64,000 nt of DNA from Chryseolinea lacunae (GCF_016735595.1 NZ_JAERRB010000003.1:485401-549400); one strand, 5' to 3'. Counted from the stretch's first letter, positions 37,922 to 47,364 are shown. Notes: generated by a model from the sequence alone, not told the origin. Translations and numbers: made by a program.

Positions 37922-38476
37922 TTAAACGGTCATGATTTCGACTTCTTTCTTCTTCATCACGCCGTCGATCTTGATGATATAGTCATCGGTCAGTTTCTGC
38001 ACGGTCTCTTCGGCGTTCTTCACGTCGTCTTCCGACACGCCTTTTATTTTCTTGAGCTGTTCGTTAGTTTCTTTGCGAATGTTCCGAATGCTCACCTTGC
38101 CGTGTTCGCATTCCTGGCCTACTTGTTTCACCAGTTGCTTGCGTCGTTCTTCGGTGAGCATGGGCACATTGATGATCACTTGCTGTCCGTCGTTTTGCGG
38201 ATTCAGGCCGAGGTTGGAGTTGATGATGGCGCGCTCGATGTCGGGAATGGTGCCGCGTTCCCAGGGTTTGATAAAAATGGTGCGCGGATCGGGAGTGGTG
38301 AGCGAGGCCACCTGATGGAGGGGAGTCATGGCGCCGTAGTATGACACCATCACGCCGTCGAGCATGGTGGGGTTGGCTTTGCCGGCTCTGATTTTGGTGA
38401 GTTCTTGGCCCACGTGTGCAAAGGCTTTTCCCATGAGCTCCTTTGCCTCTTCCAGAAACATCTCAATTTCGTCCAT
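37922..38476 (-). CDS. frr: Ribosome recycling factor
   Basis: A 184-residue factor that, with EF-G, splits post-termination ribosomes. Three-helix-bundle pattern with the signature IRAGKANPTMLDGVMVSYYG near residues 29-48 and VKQVGQECEHGKVSIRNIR later. Length is exact for the family. It lies 42 bases downstream of pyrH on the same strand, the common pyrH-frr pairing, and is closed by a terminator. Confidence 0.97.
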   Translation of the reverse strand: MDEIEMFLEEAKELMGKAFAHVGQELTKIRAGKANPTMLDGVMVSYYGAMTPLHQVASLTTPDPRTIFIKPWERGTIPDIERAIINSNLGLNPQNDGQQVIINVPMLTEERRKQLVKQVGQECEHGKVSIRNIRKETNEQLKKIKGVSEDDVKNAEETVQKLTDDYIIKIDGVMKKKEVEIMTV

Positions 38477-38518
38477 ACGTAATTATCCAGTTAAGCTAAA
38501 AGTATTCTTGTGATGCGA

Positions 38519-39226
38519 TCAGCTGATGAGTGTGCCGGCTTCTTCGCCTTTCACTACTTTCAGCAGGTTTCCTTTTTTGTTCATGTCAAAAACAATGATC
38601 GGCAAATTGTTCTCCATGCAAAGCGTGAAGGCCGTCATGTCCATGATGTTGAGATTTTTTTCGTAGGCTTCCTGAAACGACAGCTTGGTGTAGCGTGTGG
38701 CGTCGGGAAATTTCTCGGGGTCTTTGGTGTACACACCGTCTACGCGGGTGCCTTTCAACACCACGTCGGCTTGCACTTCCACTGCGCGAAGGCTGGCGGT
38801 TGAGTCGGTAGTGAAATAGGGGTTGCCAATGCCGGCACCAAAAATCACGATCCTGCCTTTTTCGAGATGGCGAATAGCGCGGCGGCGAATGAACGGCTCG
38901 CATACCTGCTCCATCTTGATGCCCGACATGAGCCGCGTGTAGACGCCGTGACGTTCCAGTGCGCTTTGCAGGGCCATGGCGTTGATGACGGTGGCCAGCA
39001 TGCCCATGTAGTCGCCTTGCACGCGGTCGATGCCCAGGGACTCGGCCTGGCCGCCACGGAAAATGTTTCCGCCGCCAATAACAATGGCGATTTCCACTTT
39101 TTCGTCGCGCAGCGTCTTGATTTCGGCGCAATATTGTTCCAGCACCTCCTGGTTAATGTTGGTGTTTTTGGAAGTCCCTTGCAGGGCTTCGCCACTGAGT
39201 TTGAGGAGGATGCGTTTGTATTTCAT
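38519..39226 (-). CDS. pyrH: UMP kinase
   Basis: A 235-residue hexameric kinase that phosphorylates UMP to UDP in pyrimidine synthesis. The start [26 protein letters not shown] and the C-terminal [20 protein letters not shown] match the PyrH amino-acid kinase fold. Length is typical. It is first in the pyrH-frr pair. Confidence 0.97.
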   Translation of the reverse strand: MKYKRILLKLSGEALQGTSKNTNINQEVLEQYCAEIKTLRDEKVEIAIVIGGGNIFRGGQAESLGIDRVQGDYMGMLATVINAMALQSALERHGVYTRLMSGIKMEQVCEPFIRRRAIRHLEKGRIVIFGAGIGNPYFTTDSTASLRAVEVQADVVLKGTRVDGVYTKDPEKFPDATRYTKLSFQEAYEKNLNIMDMTAFTLCMENNLPIIVFDMNKKGNLLKVVKGEEAGTLIS

Positions 39227-39349
39227 TCAGGATGAGTTAATGAGACCGTAAAAAGTGTCGCAATATATTCAGAAGCGACAAGGTTTGAAAAAACAGTGCC
39301 CTTCAAATTGTTTAAAATCATGTCGAGAAGGCTGTTTTTGCCGCTGCCG

Positions 39350-39844
39350 TCAGAACTCGATGAGCACCTGGTTTTTCTCTACGCTTTCGCCTTTTTTCAC
39401 CTTCACGGTTTTCACCACGCTGTCGCCCGAGGCTTTGATGATGTTTTCCATTTTCATGGCTTCCAGTATCAACAACGGATCGCCGGCCTTCACCGTGTCG
39501 CCCTCTTTCACGCGCAGGTCTATGATGAGACCCGGCATGGGTGCCTTCACGTGATTCACCTTGGCGCCGGCACTGCTGTTCATGCCCATTTGTTCGAGCA
39601 GCAAATCGAACTTGTCTTTCAGCGCCACCGTGTAAATTCTTCCGTTGATTTTGAAGCTGAACGACTTTGTTTCTTTTTCAACAGCCACCACTTCGGCGTT
39701 ATATCCTTTGCGGTCGACCTGAATGTGAAACCTGCCTTCCGAAATTTTTGCAAGATCCCACGCCAGTGGTTTTCCATCGACTTGAAACAAACCATCGTCG
39801 GGCACGATGTCGAAAGTCTTTTGATTGACTGTGGCTTTATACAT
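39350..39844 (-). CDS. Biotin carboxyl carrier protein
   Basis: A 164-residue protein ending in a biotinyl domain with the attachment motif EAMKMEN (biotinylated K131) and PMPGLI upstream. The N-terminal ~85 residues form the extra domain seen in acyl-CoA carboxylase carrier subunits. It carries CO2 for a propionyl-CoA or acetyl-CoA carboxylase or related decarboxylase, whose other subunits are not nearby in this window. The promoter is probably upstream of 39844, overlapping the control region of the TonB receptor. Confidence 0.85.
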   Translation of the reverse strand: MYKATVNQKTFDIVPDDGLFQVDGKPLAWDLAKISEGRFHIQVDRKGYNAEVVAVEKETKSFSFKINGRIYTVALKDKFDLLLEQMGMNSSAGAKVNHVKAPMPGLIIDLRVKEGDTVKAGDPLLILEAMKMENIIKASGDSVVKTVKVKKGESVEKNQVLIEF

Positions 39845-39951
39845 GAAGTGAGCAGGTTTAAAGACTGGCTTAAAGTTGCAATTTTTCTACGGGGAAATAC
39901 AGAGCCCCGGGCATAAGATTGCGGGGTCCCGGAAAGTATTTTGCCTCAAGG

Positions 39952-39984
39952 TTTGATAATCTGAAAATTGTGAGCATACCTTTG
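39952..39984 (+). promoter_or_regulatory. Promoter TTTG-N21-TACCTTTG for the riboswitch transcript
   Basis: TTTG at 39952-39955 and TACCTTTG at 39977-39984, 21 bases apart, both match the Bacteroidota consensus. Transcription is expected to start near 39990, a few bases before the riboswitch. Confidence 0.6.
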
Positions 39985-39995
39985 TGCGTCCAAAA

Positions 39996-40078
39996 GACAA
40001 GGGGTGCCATAAAACAACGGGCTGAGATCATACCCAAAGAACCTGATGCCGGTAATGCGGCCGAAGGGAAGGCAAGGT
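39996..40078 (+). promoter_or_regulatory. TPP riboswitch (THI element)
   Basis: Conserved segments of the thiamine pyrophosphate aptamer occur in order: GGGGTGCC (40001), GGCTGAGATCATACCC (40019), GAACCTGATGCCGGTAATG (40039) and CCGAAGGGA (40061). These are the P2/J2 core, the CUGAGA pyrimidine-sensing loop and the GAAGGG pyrophosphate helix. The start codon of the TonB receptor is about 58 bases downstream. No clear terminator lies between, so control by sequestration of the ribosome-binding region is more likely. P1 pairing was not checked rigorously. Confidence 0.92.
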
Positions 40079-40135
40079 TAAACGTAAGCAGGTGCATTCC
40101 CCTGTGCGCTGCAGGTTTAAACCATTTTTAACAAC

Positions 40136-42592
40136 ATGTTCAAAGTAGTAATGGTCGCCACGGCGCTGCTGTGGTCGACGGGCGCGTATGCGCAACAGTT
40201 TGTCATCGACGGAACCGTCGAAGATGCAAAAACACATCATGCCTTGCCGGGAGCAACCCTGGAAGTGCAGGAACTCAAACGGGTGGCCGTGGCCGATGAG
40301 TTCGGAAGATTCACGCTGCCAAAGGTTTCTGCTGGCGACTACACACTGGCCGTGAGGTTTCTCGGCTACACCGTGCGCCTCGAAAAAATTACGGTGCCCA
40401 CCAGCGGTGCCGTTGTCATTGCCCTCGAAGAATCGCCACAACTCACCGACGAAGTGGTGGTGTTTGCCACGCGGGCAAACGACAAATCGCCCACCACGTT
40501 TTCTACGGTGAACAAGCAGGCCATCCAGAAACAAAACTTCGGACAGGACTTGCCGATGCTGCTCAACTGGACACCCTCGGTGGTCACCACGTCTGACGCA
40601 GGCACGGGCATTGGCTACACCGGCATTCGCATCCGCGGAAGCGACGCCACGCGCATCAACGTGACGGTGAACGGCATTCCCTACAACGACAGCGAATCGC
40701 AGGGCACCTATTGGGTAGACATTCCCGACATCGCGTCGTCGTCGCAAAGCATCCAGGTGCAACGCGGCGTGGGCACGTCCACCAATGGTGCAGGCGCATT
40801 TGGTGCCAGCATCAATCTGCAAACCAACACACGCAACGATGCGCCCTATGCGTCCATCACAACGTCGGGAGGCTCGTTTGGAACCTTGCGCAACACGTTG
40901 TCGCTCGGTTCCGGTTTGCTCAACAATCATTGGGTGGTAGATGCACGCGTTTCCAAAATCAAGTCCGATGGTTTTATCGATCGCGGATCGAGCGACCTGC
41001 AGTCGTATTATTTTTCGGGTGGCTACTACAACAAGGGCACCATGCTGAAGGCCGTTGTGTTTGGCGGCAAAGAACGAACCTATCAGGCGTGGTATGGCGT
41101 GCCGCAATCACGCCTCAACAACGACGAAGAAGCGATGCTCACCACGGCATCGAACGAAGGCTGGAACGAAACGCAGACCCAGAACCTGCTCAACTCCGGC
41201 AGCCGCACGTTCAATCCGTATACCTATAAAAACCAGGTCGACGACTATCGTCAGGATCACTACCAGCTTCACTTTTCGCAACGCATCGGTAGCGCCTTCA
41301 CCGCCAACGCTGCGTTGCACTACACGAAAGGAAAAGGCTACTATGAAGAATATAAATACAACGAAAAGTTTTCGTCGTATGGCTTACCGGCCGTGCAGAT
41401 CGGCGACTCCACCATTGCTACATCAGACATCATTCGCCGTCGTTGGCTCGACAATGATTTTTATGGCGTCACCTATTCGTTGAACTATGATAAGGACAAC
41501 CTGAACATGATTCTCGGTGGTGCATGGAATCGCTACACGGGCGATCACTTTGGCGAAATTATCTGGGCACAGGTATCGGCCGTGCCCACGGAGTATCGCT
41601 ACTATTTCAACAATGCCGACAAGCGCGATGCGAATGTGTATTTGAAAACGAGCTATCAGTTCAGCAACAGGCTGTCGGGCTATGTAGACCTGCAGGTGCG
41701 CAAGATTCTTTATACAACATCGGGCATCGAGAACAAACAAAATGCTTTGGCGGTGGATGTTGATTTCCTGTTCTTCAATCCCAAAGCAGGTGTCACCTAT
41801 TCGCTTTCGCAGAGTCAGCAACTTTATGCATCGTTTGGCATCGCGAACCGCGAGCCCGTGCGCGACGATTTTGTGGACGCACCCAACGGCACGGTGCCCA
41901 AACGTGAAACGCTAAACAACCTGGAAGTAGGCTATCGCAAAGCAGGTAAGAACTATGCATTGAATGTGAACTACTACCTGATGGACTACAGCAACCAGCT
42001 TGTGCTCACCGGCAAAGTGAACGACGTGGGAGCATCGCTTCGGGCAAACGTAGACAAAAGCTATCGCACCGGCATCGAAGTTGACGGCACGATCAGACTG
42101 TCCGACAAATTTTCGTGGACGGCAAACGTGACCCTCAGCAAGAACAAGATCAAAAACTTCGACGAAGTGCTCTACGACTATGGCGCCGACTTTGATCAGT
42201 ACAACGAAGTGAAACGGACCTATGCCAGCACCGACATCGCGTTTTCTCCCAATGTGATTGTGGGCTCCGGTTTTTCTTATCGCCCCATCAAAAACCTGGA
42301 AGCGACATGGCTGGCCAAGTATGTGGGTTCACAGTATCTCGACAACACATCCAATAAAAACCGTAGCATAAACGACTATATGGTGAACGACCTGAGGATC
42401 ACCTACACGATTCACCCGTCGTTCATGCGTGAGATTGGGGTGAGCGGGTTGCTCAACAATTTTCTCAATGAGAAATACGAGTCCAACGGCTATACCTGGG
42501 GCTACCTTGGGGGTGGCAGTGAATACCGGGAAAACTATTATTTCCCGCAAGCCGGCACCAATTTTCTGCTGATGCTGACCTTGAAGTTCTAA
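40136..42592 (+). CDS. TonB-dependent receptor under TPP control
   Basis: An 818-residue outer-membrane receptor: signal peptide (FKVVMVATALLWSTGAYAQ), carboxypeptidase-regulatory-like domain (about 22-110, GRFTLPKVSAGDYTLAVRF), TonB plug (about 115-230, with RIRGSDATRINVTVNGIPYND), and a 22-strand barrel ending in a C-terminal aromatic signal LKF. The upstream TPP riboswitch shows it is repressed when thiamine pyrophosphate is plentiful, so it probably takes up thiamine or a precursor such as HMP. That substrate is inference from regulation. No inner-membrane transporter or thi gene is adjacent. Confidence 0.93.
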   Translation: MFKVVMVATALLWSTGAYAQQFVIDGTVEDAKTHHALPGATLEVQELKRVAVADEFGRFTLPKVSAGDYTLAVRFLGYTVRLEKITVPTSGAVVIALEESPQLTDEVVVFATRANDKSPTTFSTVNKQAIQKQNFGQDLPMLLNWTPSVVTTSDAGTGIGYTGIRIRGSDATRINVTVNGIPYNDSESQGTYWVDIPDIASSSQSIQVQRGVGTSTNGAGAFGASINLQTNTRNDAPYASITTSGGSFGTLRNTLSLGSGLLNNHWVVDARVSKIKSDGFIDRGSSDLQSYYFSGGYYNKGTMLKAVVFGGKERTYQAWYGVPQSRLNNDEEAMLTTASNEGWNETQTQNLLNSGSRTFNPYTYKNQVDDYRQDHYQLHFSQRIGSAFTANAALHYTKGKGYYEEYKYNEKFSSYGLPAVQIGDSTIATSDIIRRRWLDNDFYGVTYSLNYDKDNLNMILGGAWNRYTGDHFGEIIWAQVSAVPTEYRYYFNNADKRDANVYLKTSYQFSNRLSGYVDLQVRKILYTTSGIENKQNALAVDVDFLFFNPKAGVTYSLSQSQQLYASFGIANREPVRDDFVDAPNGTVPKRETLNNLEVGYRKAGKNYALNVNYYLMDYSNQLVLTGKVNDVGASLRANVDKSYRTGIEVDGTIRLSDKFSWTANVTLSKNKIKNFDEVLYDYGADFDQYNEVKRTYASTDIAFSPNVIVGSGFSYRPIKNLEATWLAKYVGSQYLDNTSNKNRSINDYMVNDLRITYTIHPSFMREIGVSGLLNNFLNEKYESNGYTWGYLGGGSEYRENYYFPQAGTNFLLMLTLKF

Positions 42593-42608
42593 GTAGGTCG
42601 GGAATGTG

Positions 42609-42664
42609 GGGCGGAAGCGGGATGGTGAAAGTTCACTTTAGCCTTGCTTCCGCCCTTTTTCTTT
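42609..42664 (+). terminator. Terminator of the TonB receptor
   Basis: Stem GGGCGGAAGC/GCTTCCGCCC, with an inner small GTGAA/TTCAC hairpin, followed by TTTTTTTTC. It lies 17 bases after the stop codon, so the riboswitch-receptor unit is monocistronic. Confidence 0.8.
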
Positions 42665-42779
42665 CTTTGGGCTCACGAACCGGTCAAAAATGCCGTTTTG
42701 TCATAGAACCAAGTTTGGCGCAAACCTTGTTATAACAGTGTAGTAAAGATTTTTGAACAAACCTTAAATACAACTATAC

Positions 42780-43478
42780 ATGGGAGCCTTAATTATTGGT
42801 CTTGTTTTTATGGCCATTGGCTGGATGGTAAGTGCCAGGCTGAAAAGCAAATTTCAACAGTATTCTCAAATACAGCTTGCCCGCGACCTCACGGGCGCTG
42901 ACGTGGCCCGGCTGATGCTGGCCGACAACGGCATCACAGATGTTCAGGTAACAAGTGTTCAGGGGGAACTGACCGACCATTACAACCCGGGCACAAAAAC
43001 CGTGAACCTCAGCCAGAATGTTTATTACGGTCGCAACGCGGCTGCCACTGCTGTGGCGGCGCACGAGTGTGGTCACGCGGTGCAACACGCCAATGCCTAT
43101 AGCATGCTGAAATTGCGCTCAGCATTGGTGCCCATTGAAGCCATCAGTGCGAAGATCATCAACATCCTGTTTATGATTTCGATTTTTGGCTCGTTTGCAG
43201 CATCACAAATATTTCCATTCCAAACGGCCATTCTGGTCATCATTGGATGTTACGGTGTGTTTGCCCTGGTAGCCCTGGTGACATTGCCCGTTGAATTCGA
43301 TGCCAGCCGACGTGCACTGGCGTGGGTACAAGCCCGCGGCATTGTGAACAACTCGGAATATGGCATGGCCAAAGACGCTTTGAAATGGGCGGCTATGACC
43401 TACGTGGTGGCTGCTATTGGTGCCCTCACAACCTTGTTCTACTATGTCATGCTTTTCATGGGATCGCGCGACGAGTAA
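42780..43478 (+). CDS. YugP-like zinc metallopeptidase
   Basis: A 232-residue membrane metallopeptidase of the DUF/YugP group. An N-terminal membrane helix is followed by the zinc motif H95-ECG-H99 in AAHECGHAVQH, then two or three further hydrophobic segments (about 125-165, 205-225) and the conserved LPVEFDASRRAL. The biological substrate is unknown. It stands alone behind its own terminator. Confidence 0.88.
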   Translation: MGALIIGLVFMAIGWMVSARLKSKFQQYSQIQLARDLTGADVARLMLADNGITDVQVTSVQGELTDHYNPGTKTVNLSQNVYYGRNAAATAVAAHECGHAVQHANAYSMLKLRSALVPIEAISAKIINILFMISIFGSFAASQIFPFQTAILVIIGCYGVFALVALVTLPVEFDASRRALAWVQARGIVNNSEYGMAKDALKWAAMTYVVAAIGALTTLFYYVMLFMGSRDE

Positions 43479-43537
43479 CAAATCGTTGTTAGGTTTTAAA
43501 TAAAATTCAGACACGCGCATTGCGTAATTTATTCTTG

Positions 43538-43568
43538 AAGGCCTGGGGATTTCCTCAGGCCTTTTTTG
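43538..43568 (+). terminator. Terminator after the metallopeptidase
   Basis: Stem AAGGCCTG/CAGGCCTT with inner pairing of GGGA with TCCT, followed by TTTTTTG. It begins 60 bases after the metallopeptidase stop codon. Confidence 0.75.
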
Positions 43569-43587
43569 TTTCTTTCGGTCAACCTCA

Positions 43588-44730
43588 ATGCCTATGAATT
43601 TCCAACTTACCGAAGAGCATTTTGCCGTTCAGCAGGCCGCCCGCGACTTTGCGCAAACCGAATTGCTGCCCGGCGTGATTGAACGCGATGCGCATCAAAA
43701 ATTCCCCACCGAGCAAGTCAGAAAGATGGGCGAATTGGGTTTCCTCGGAATGATGGTAGACCCGAAATATAACGGTGGCGGAATGGACTCCATCTCCTAC
43801 GTGCTGGCCATGGAAGAGATTTCGAAAGTAGATGCATCGGCCTCGGTGTGCATGTCGGTGAACAACTCGCTGGTGTGCTGGGGTCTTGAAAAATATGGCT
43901 CCGAAGAACAAAAAGAAAAATACCTGAAGAAACTCGCGGTGGAGGGAATCGGAGCGTTCTGCCTTTCCGAACCCGAAGCGGGCTCCGACGCTACCAGCCA
44001 ACGCACCACCGCCGAAGACAAAGGCGACTACTATTTGCTAAACGGAACAAAAAACTGGATCACCAACGGCAGCACAGCCAGCGTATACATCGTGATCGCG
44101 CAAACCGACGCTTCCAAAAAACACAAAGGCATCAACGCCCTCATTGTCGAGAAAGGCATGCCTGGCTTTGTGGTCGGGAAGAAAGAAGATAAGATGGGCA
44201 TCCGCGGATCGGACACGCACTCCCTCATGTTCACCGATGTGAAGGTGCCCAAAGCAAACCGCATAGGCGACGATGGCTTTGGCTTCAGCTTCGCCATGAC
44301 CACCCTCAACGGTGGACGCATTGGCATCGCCTCGCAAGCATTGGGTATTGCAGCCGGTGCCTACGAACTCGCCGTGAAATATTCAAAAGAAAGAAAAGCA
44401 TTCGGAAAGATGTTGGCCGAACACCAGGCCATTCAATTTAAGCTGGCCGACATGGCTACCAAGATCGACGCAGCACGTTTGCTTGTGCACCAGGCCGCGT
44501 GGCTAAAGGATCAGAAGAAAGACTTCGTGAAAGCCGCCGCGATGGCGAAACTTTTTGCATCTCAAATTGCGCAGGATGTAACAACCGAAGCTGTACAAAT
44601 TCACGGCGGCTATGGCTACGTGAAAGAATATCACGTGGAACGCCTTATGCGTGACGCCAAGATCACACAGATCTATGAGGGCACAACCGAAATCCAGAAG
44701 ATGGTGATTTCAAGAGAACTCCTACGATAA
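43588..44730 (+). CDS. Acyl-CoA dehydrogenase
   Basis: A 380-residue FAD-dependent acyl-CoA dehydrogenase. Substrate and FAD motifs include AFCLSEPEAGSDA, TKNWITNGSTASVYIV and the C-terminal QIHGGYGYVKEY and YEGTTEIQ. Length and pattern fit the short/medium-chain (butyryl-type) group, with catalytic Glu expected in the YEGTTE segment. It oxidises acyl-CoA and passes electrons to ETF. It is a single gene; no ETF or thiolase genes are near. Confidence 0.93.
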   Translation: MPMNFQLTEEHFAVQQAARDFAQTELLPGVIERDAHQKFPTEQVRKMGELGFLGMMVDPKYNGGGMDSISYVLAMEEISKVDASASVCMSVNNSLVCWGLEKYGSEEQKEKYLKKLAVEGIGAFCLSEPEAGSDATSQRTTAEDKGDYYLLNGTKNWITNGSTASVYIVIAQTDASKKHKGINALIVEKGMPGFVVGKKEDKMGIRGSDTHSLMFTDVKVPKANRIGDDGFGFSFAMTTLNGGRIGIASQALGIAAGAYELAVKYSKERKAFGKMLAEHQAIQFKLADMATKIDAARLLVHQAAWLKDQKKDFVKAAAMAKLFASQIAQDVTTEAVQIHGGYGYVKEYHVERLMRDAKITQIYEGTTEIQKMVISRELLR

Positions 44731-44783
44731 TCCAATTCATGCAATGAATTTATTGCCGGCCTCTGGCCGGCAGACAAAAAAAC

Positions 44784-44812
44784 AGAGGCTGTCTTTTCAA
44801 GGACAGCCTCTT
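44784..44812. terminator. Bidirectional terminator
   Basis: A perfect 10-bp stem (AGAGGCTGTC/GACAGCCTCT) with an 8-base loop. On the minus strand it is followed by GTTTTTTTGTC, so it best ends the 44856 gene; it can also stop the acyl-CoA dehydrogenase transcript. Confidence 0.75.
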
Positions 44813-44855
44813 TCACTTAACCCTAGCTTAACCTAAACCCGAACTTTCTATTTTT

Positions 44856-45356
44856 TTAGTACGACCAGTCGCTATCGAGATATTGCGGAAAGTCGTCGTC
44901 ATAATAATCTACGTCCATATACACAGCTTGCGCACGATTCACGCGATGCATCACCACGGGCACGCTGGTGGTCACTACCCAATGACGGCCCGACAACGAA
45001 ATGTAGGCATTGCGTCGACAATCGTAATACACGTTATAGTCTTGATAATAAACATAGCGGGGTGATACGTTTCTATACACGACCCGTGGAGCAGGAAGAC
45101 GACGGTAGTGTGGTGCGGGTGCATAGTGTTCGCGATAGCGCACCTCGCTGCGGCGGTTGTTGTTGCGATAGTGATCTTGTTGACGGGAAGGACCTTGTTG
45201 TGAATGATGAGAAGGACCTTGCTGTTGTGATGAAGGCTGATCGTTGCGATCGTGACCTCTGCCGCGTCCGCGGCCTTGTGCGCTGGCTTGTAAACTCACT
45301 CCCGTAAAAACCATGGCCACCGCAAGGATGGTAAGTTTTGTCGTCGTCGTTTTCAT
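44856..45356 (-). CDS. Secreted basic His/Arg/Gln-rich hypothetical protein
   Basis: A 166-residue protein with a signal peptide (LTILAVAMVFTGVSLQASAQ), a low-complexity basic segment (GRGRGRGHDRNDQPSSQQQ, then QGPSHHSQQGPSRQQDH), and a C-terminal Tyr-rich domain (YVYYQDYNVYYDCRRNAYISL ... VDYYDDDFPQYLD). Such a composition suggests an extracytoplasmic binding or matrix protein. I do not recognise a family. Its ATG lies in an inverted repeat with the upstream leader. Confidence 0.65.
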   Translation of the reverse strand: MKTTTTKLTILAVAMVFTGVSLQASAQGRGRGRGHDRNDQPSSQQQGPSHHSQQGPSRQQDHYRNNNRRSEVRYREHYAPAPHYRRLPAPRVVYRNVSPRYVYYQDYNVYYDCRRNAYISLSGRHWVVTTSVPVVMHRVNRAQAVYMDVDYYDDDFPQYLDSDWSY

Positions 45357-45400
45357 ACTGCACTTGGTTTATTTTCTCAGGATTGCTCCGTTGCAGTATG
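45354..45400 (-). promoter_or_regulatory. Stem enclosing the start codon of the 44856 gene
   Basis: CATACTGCA (45392-45400 read on the minus strand) pairs perfectly with TGCAGTATG (45354-45362), whose last three bases are the ATG. The 9-bp stem would hide the start codon in the mRNA and could control translation. Confidence 0.45.
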
Positions 45401-45468
45401 AAAGACAAAGAGGATGCCAGAAAATTATTTCCGGCGCGTTGCGATGAAGGAAGGAATGTTAATTAATG

Positions 45469-46635
45469 TTAAGAATAAACAAACTCGCCATAAGGCCCGC
45501 GCACCGTCACTTGTTTTTGCTGTGCGGCTTCCACGCGGCCAATAACTTTAGCCTCCACGTTGAAGCCACGCGCTACGTCAATGACATGCTGCGCGTGTTG
45601 TTCGGGCAGGTAAAGCTCCATGCGATGGCCCATGTTGAAGACCTTGTACATTTCTTTCCAGGCGGTGCCGCTTTCTTCGTGGATGATTCTGAACAGCGGA
45701 GGCAAATCGAAGAGATTGTCTTTGATGATGTGCACACCGTCTACAAAATGTAAAACTTTTGTTTGTGCACCGCCACTGCAATGCACCATGCCGTGAATGT
45801 GTGCGCGAATGTTTTTGAGCACTTCAATGATGATGGGCGCGTAGGTGCGCGTAGGCGACAACACCAGCTTGCCTACGTTCACGGGCGCATCGGCCACGGT
45901 GTCGGTAACTTTATATTTGCCGGTATACACCAGGTCGGCAGGAACAGTTTTGTCGAAGGATTCGGGGTAGGCTCCGGCATAGTCTTTATGGAACACATCG
46001 TGTCGCGCCGACGTGAGACCGTTGCTGCCCATGCCGCCGTTGTATTCACTTTCGTAGGCGGCCTTGCCGTAGGAAGCCAGGCCCACGATTACATCGCCCG
46101 CGGCAATGCGGCTGTTGTCTATAACAGACTCGCGACGCATGCGGCTCACCACCGTGCTGTCTACCACAATGGTGCGCACGAGGTCGCCAAGATCGGCTGT
46201 TTCGCCACCGGTGCTGGTAATGTCCAGCCCATGTTTGCGCAGCATGTCTAGCACTTCTTCCGTTCCGTTGATGATGGCGGAAATGACTTCGCCGGGAATG
46301 AAATTTTTATTGCGACCAATGGTAGACGAAAGCAGAATATTTTCTGTGGCGCCCACGCAAAGCAGGTCGTCGATGTTCATGATGATGGCGTCCTGGGCAA
46401 TGCCTTTCCACACCGACAGGTCGCCAGTTTCTTTCCAGTACAAATAGGCCAGCGACGATTTTGTTCCGGCGCCGTCGGCGTGCATCACCGTGCAATAGGC
46501 CGGGTCGTTGCCCAGATAGTCGGGCACGATCTTGCAGAAAGCTTTTGGAAACAGTCCCTTGTCAAGCTTGCTGATGGCCTGGTGAACATCTTCTTTGGAG
46601 GCGGACACACCGCGTTGCGAATAGCGATCGGACAC
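45469..46635 (-). CDS. purM: Phosphoribosylformylglycinamidine cyclo-ligase
   Basis: A 388-residue enzyme of purine synthesis that closes the imidazole ring to make AIR, of the diverged Bacteroidota type. The start SDRYSQRGVSASKEDV, HADGAGTKSSLAYLYW, GGETADLGDLVRT and PTRTYAPIIIEVLKN match the PurM fold (AIRS N and C domains). It begins at GTG. No other pur genes are in the window. Confidence 0.92.
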   Translation of the reverse strand: MSDRYSQRGVSASKEDVHQAISKLDKGLFPKAFCKIVPDYLGNDPAYCTVMHADGAGTKSSLAYLYWKETGDLSVWKGIAQDAIIMNIDDLLCVGATENILLSSTIGRNKNFIPGEVISAIINGTEEVLDMLRKHGLDITSTGGETADLGDLVRTIVVDSTVVSRMRRESVIDNSRIAAGDVIVGLASYGKAAYESEYNGGMGSNGLTSARHDVFHKDYAGAYPESFDKTVPADLVYTGKYKVTDTVADAPVNVGKLVLSPTRTYAPIIIEVLKNIRAHIHGMVHCSGGAQTKVLHFVDGVHIIKDNLFDLPPLFRIIHEESGTAWKEMYKVFNMGHRMELYLPEQHAQHVIDVARGFNVEAKVIGRVEAAQQKQVTVRGPYGEFVYS

Positions 46636-46705
46636 GTTGATTTGTAGAGCTAAGTGAGAGGCAAAGGTGCGAAATAATTTGAAAAGCCGACGGCAGCAAA
46701 AGGGA

Positions 46706-47236
46706 TCAGAGCGTCAGTTTTTTAAACAGTTCCCACACCACAATGCCCAGGCAAACCGACACATTGAGCGAATGCTTGGTGCCCTCTTGCGGAATTTCCA
46801 GCGCAAGGTCGGCCAGTGCCACGGCCTCATCGCTCACGCCATTCACCTCGTTTCCAAAAACCAGGGCATATTTCGCGGTTTTGTCGGGTTGAAACGTGTG
46901 CAGGGGAACGCTGGCCGATGTTTGCTCCACCACCACAATGGTGTAGCCCTGTTGCTTTAAAGCCTGCACCGCATCGGCCGTGTGCTCAACATGCTCCCAG
47001 GCCACCGATTCGGTTGCGCCCAACGCTGTTTTCTGAATTTCGCGGTGTGGCGGTGTGCCGGTGATGCCCGTGAGGTAAATTTTTTCGATACGGAAGGCGT
47101 CGGCCGTGCGAAACGACGAGCCCACGTTGTGCAGACTCCGGAGGTTGTCGAGCACCAGGCAAACGCCTATTTTTTGTGAGGCCTTAAATTCATCTACCGA
47201 GATGCGGCCAAGCTCGTCCAGCGACAATTTTTTCAT
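46706..47236 (-). CDS. TrmH-family RNA methyltransferase
   Basis: A 176-residue SPOUT-class RNA 2'-O-methyltransferase. The knot motifs are present: LDNLRSLHNVGSSFRTAD, VFGNEVNGVSDEA and HSLNVSVCLGIVVWEL. The family modifies tRNA or 23S rRNA; the substrate is not determined by sequence. It is divergent from mutS, with about 128 bases between. Confidence 0.88.
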   Translation of the reverse strand: MKKLSLDELGRISVDEFKASQKIGVCLVLDNLRSLHNVGSSFRTADAFRIEKIYLTGITGTPPHREIQKTALGATESVAWEHVEHTADAVQALKQQGYTIVVVEQTSASVPLHTFQPDKTAKYALVFGNEVNGVSDEAVALADLALEIPQEGTKHSLNVSVCLGIVVWELFKKLTL

Positions 47237-47364
47237 GGCGCGAAATTACAATTGTGCCACCACATTGCCGTCAAAAAATCACGCATGCGGCACCCTTAAA
47301 TTAAACCAGAAAGTCGGCCCTCAAAAATTCCGAAGTATCGATTCCGACTTCTAAATTGCGGTTT

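Noticed and set aside
45398-45466. 22-codon plus-strand frame beginning at an ATG
   Set aside because: No ribosome-binding signal, no conservation evidence; it lies in the divergent leader region with an inverted repeat.
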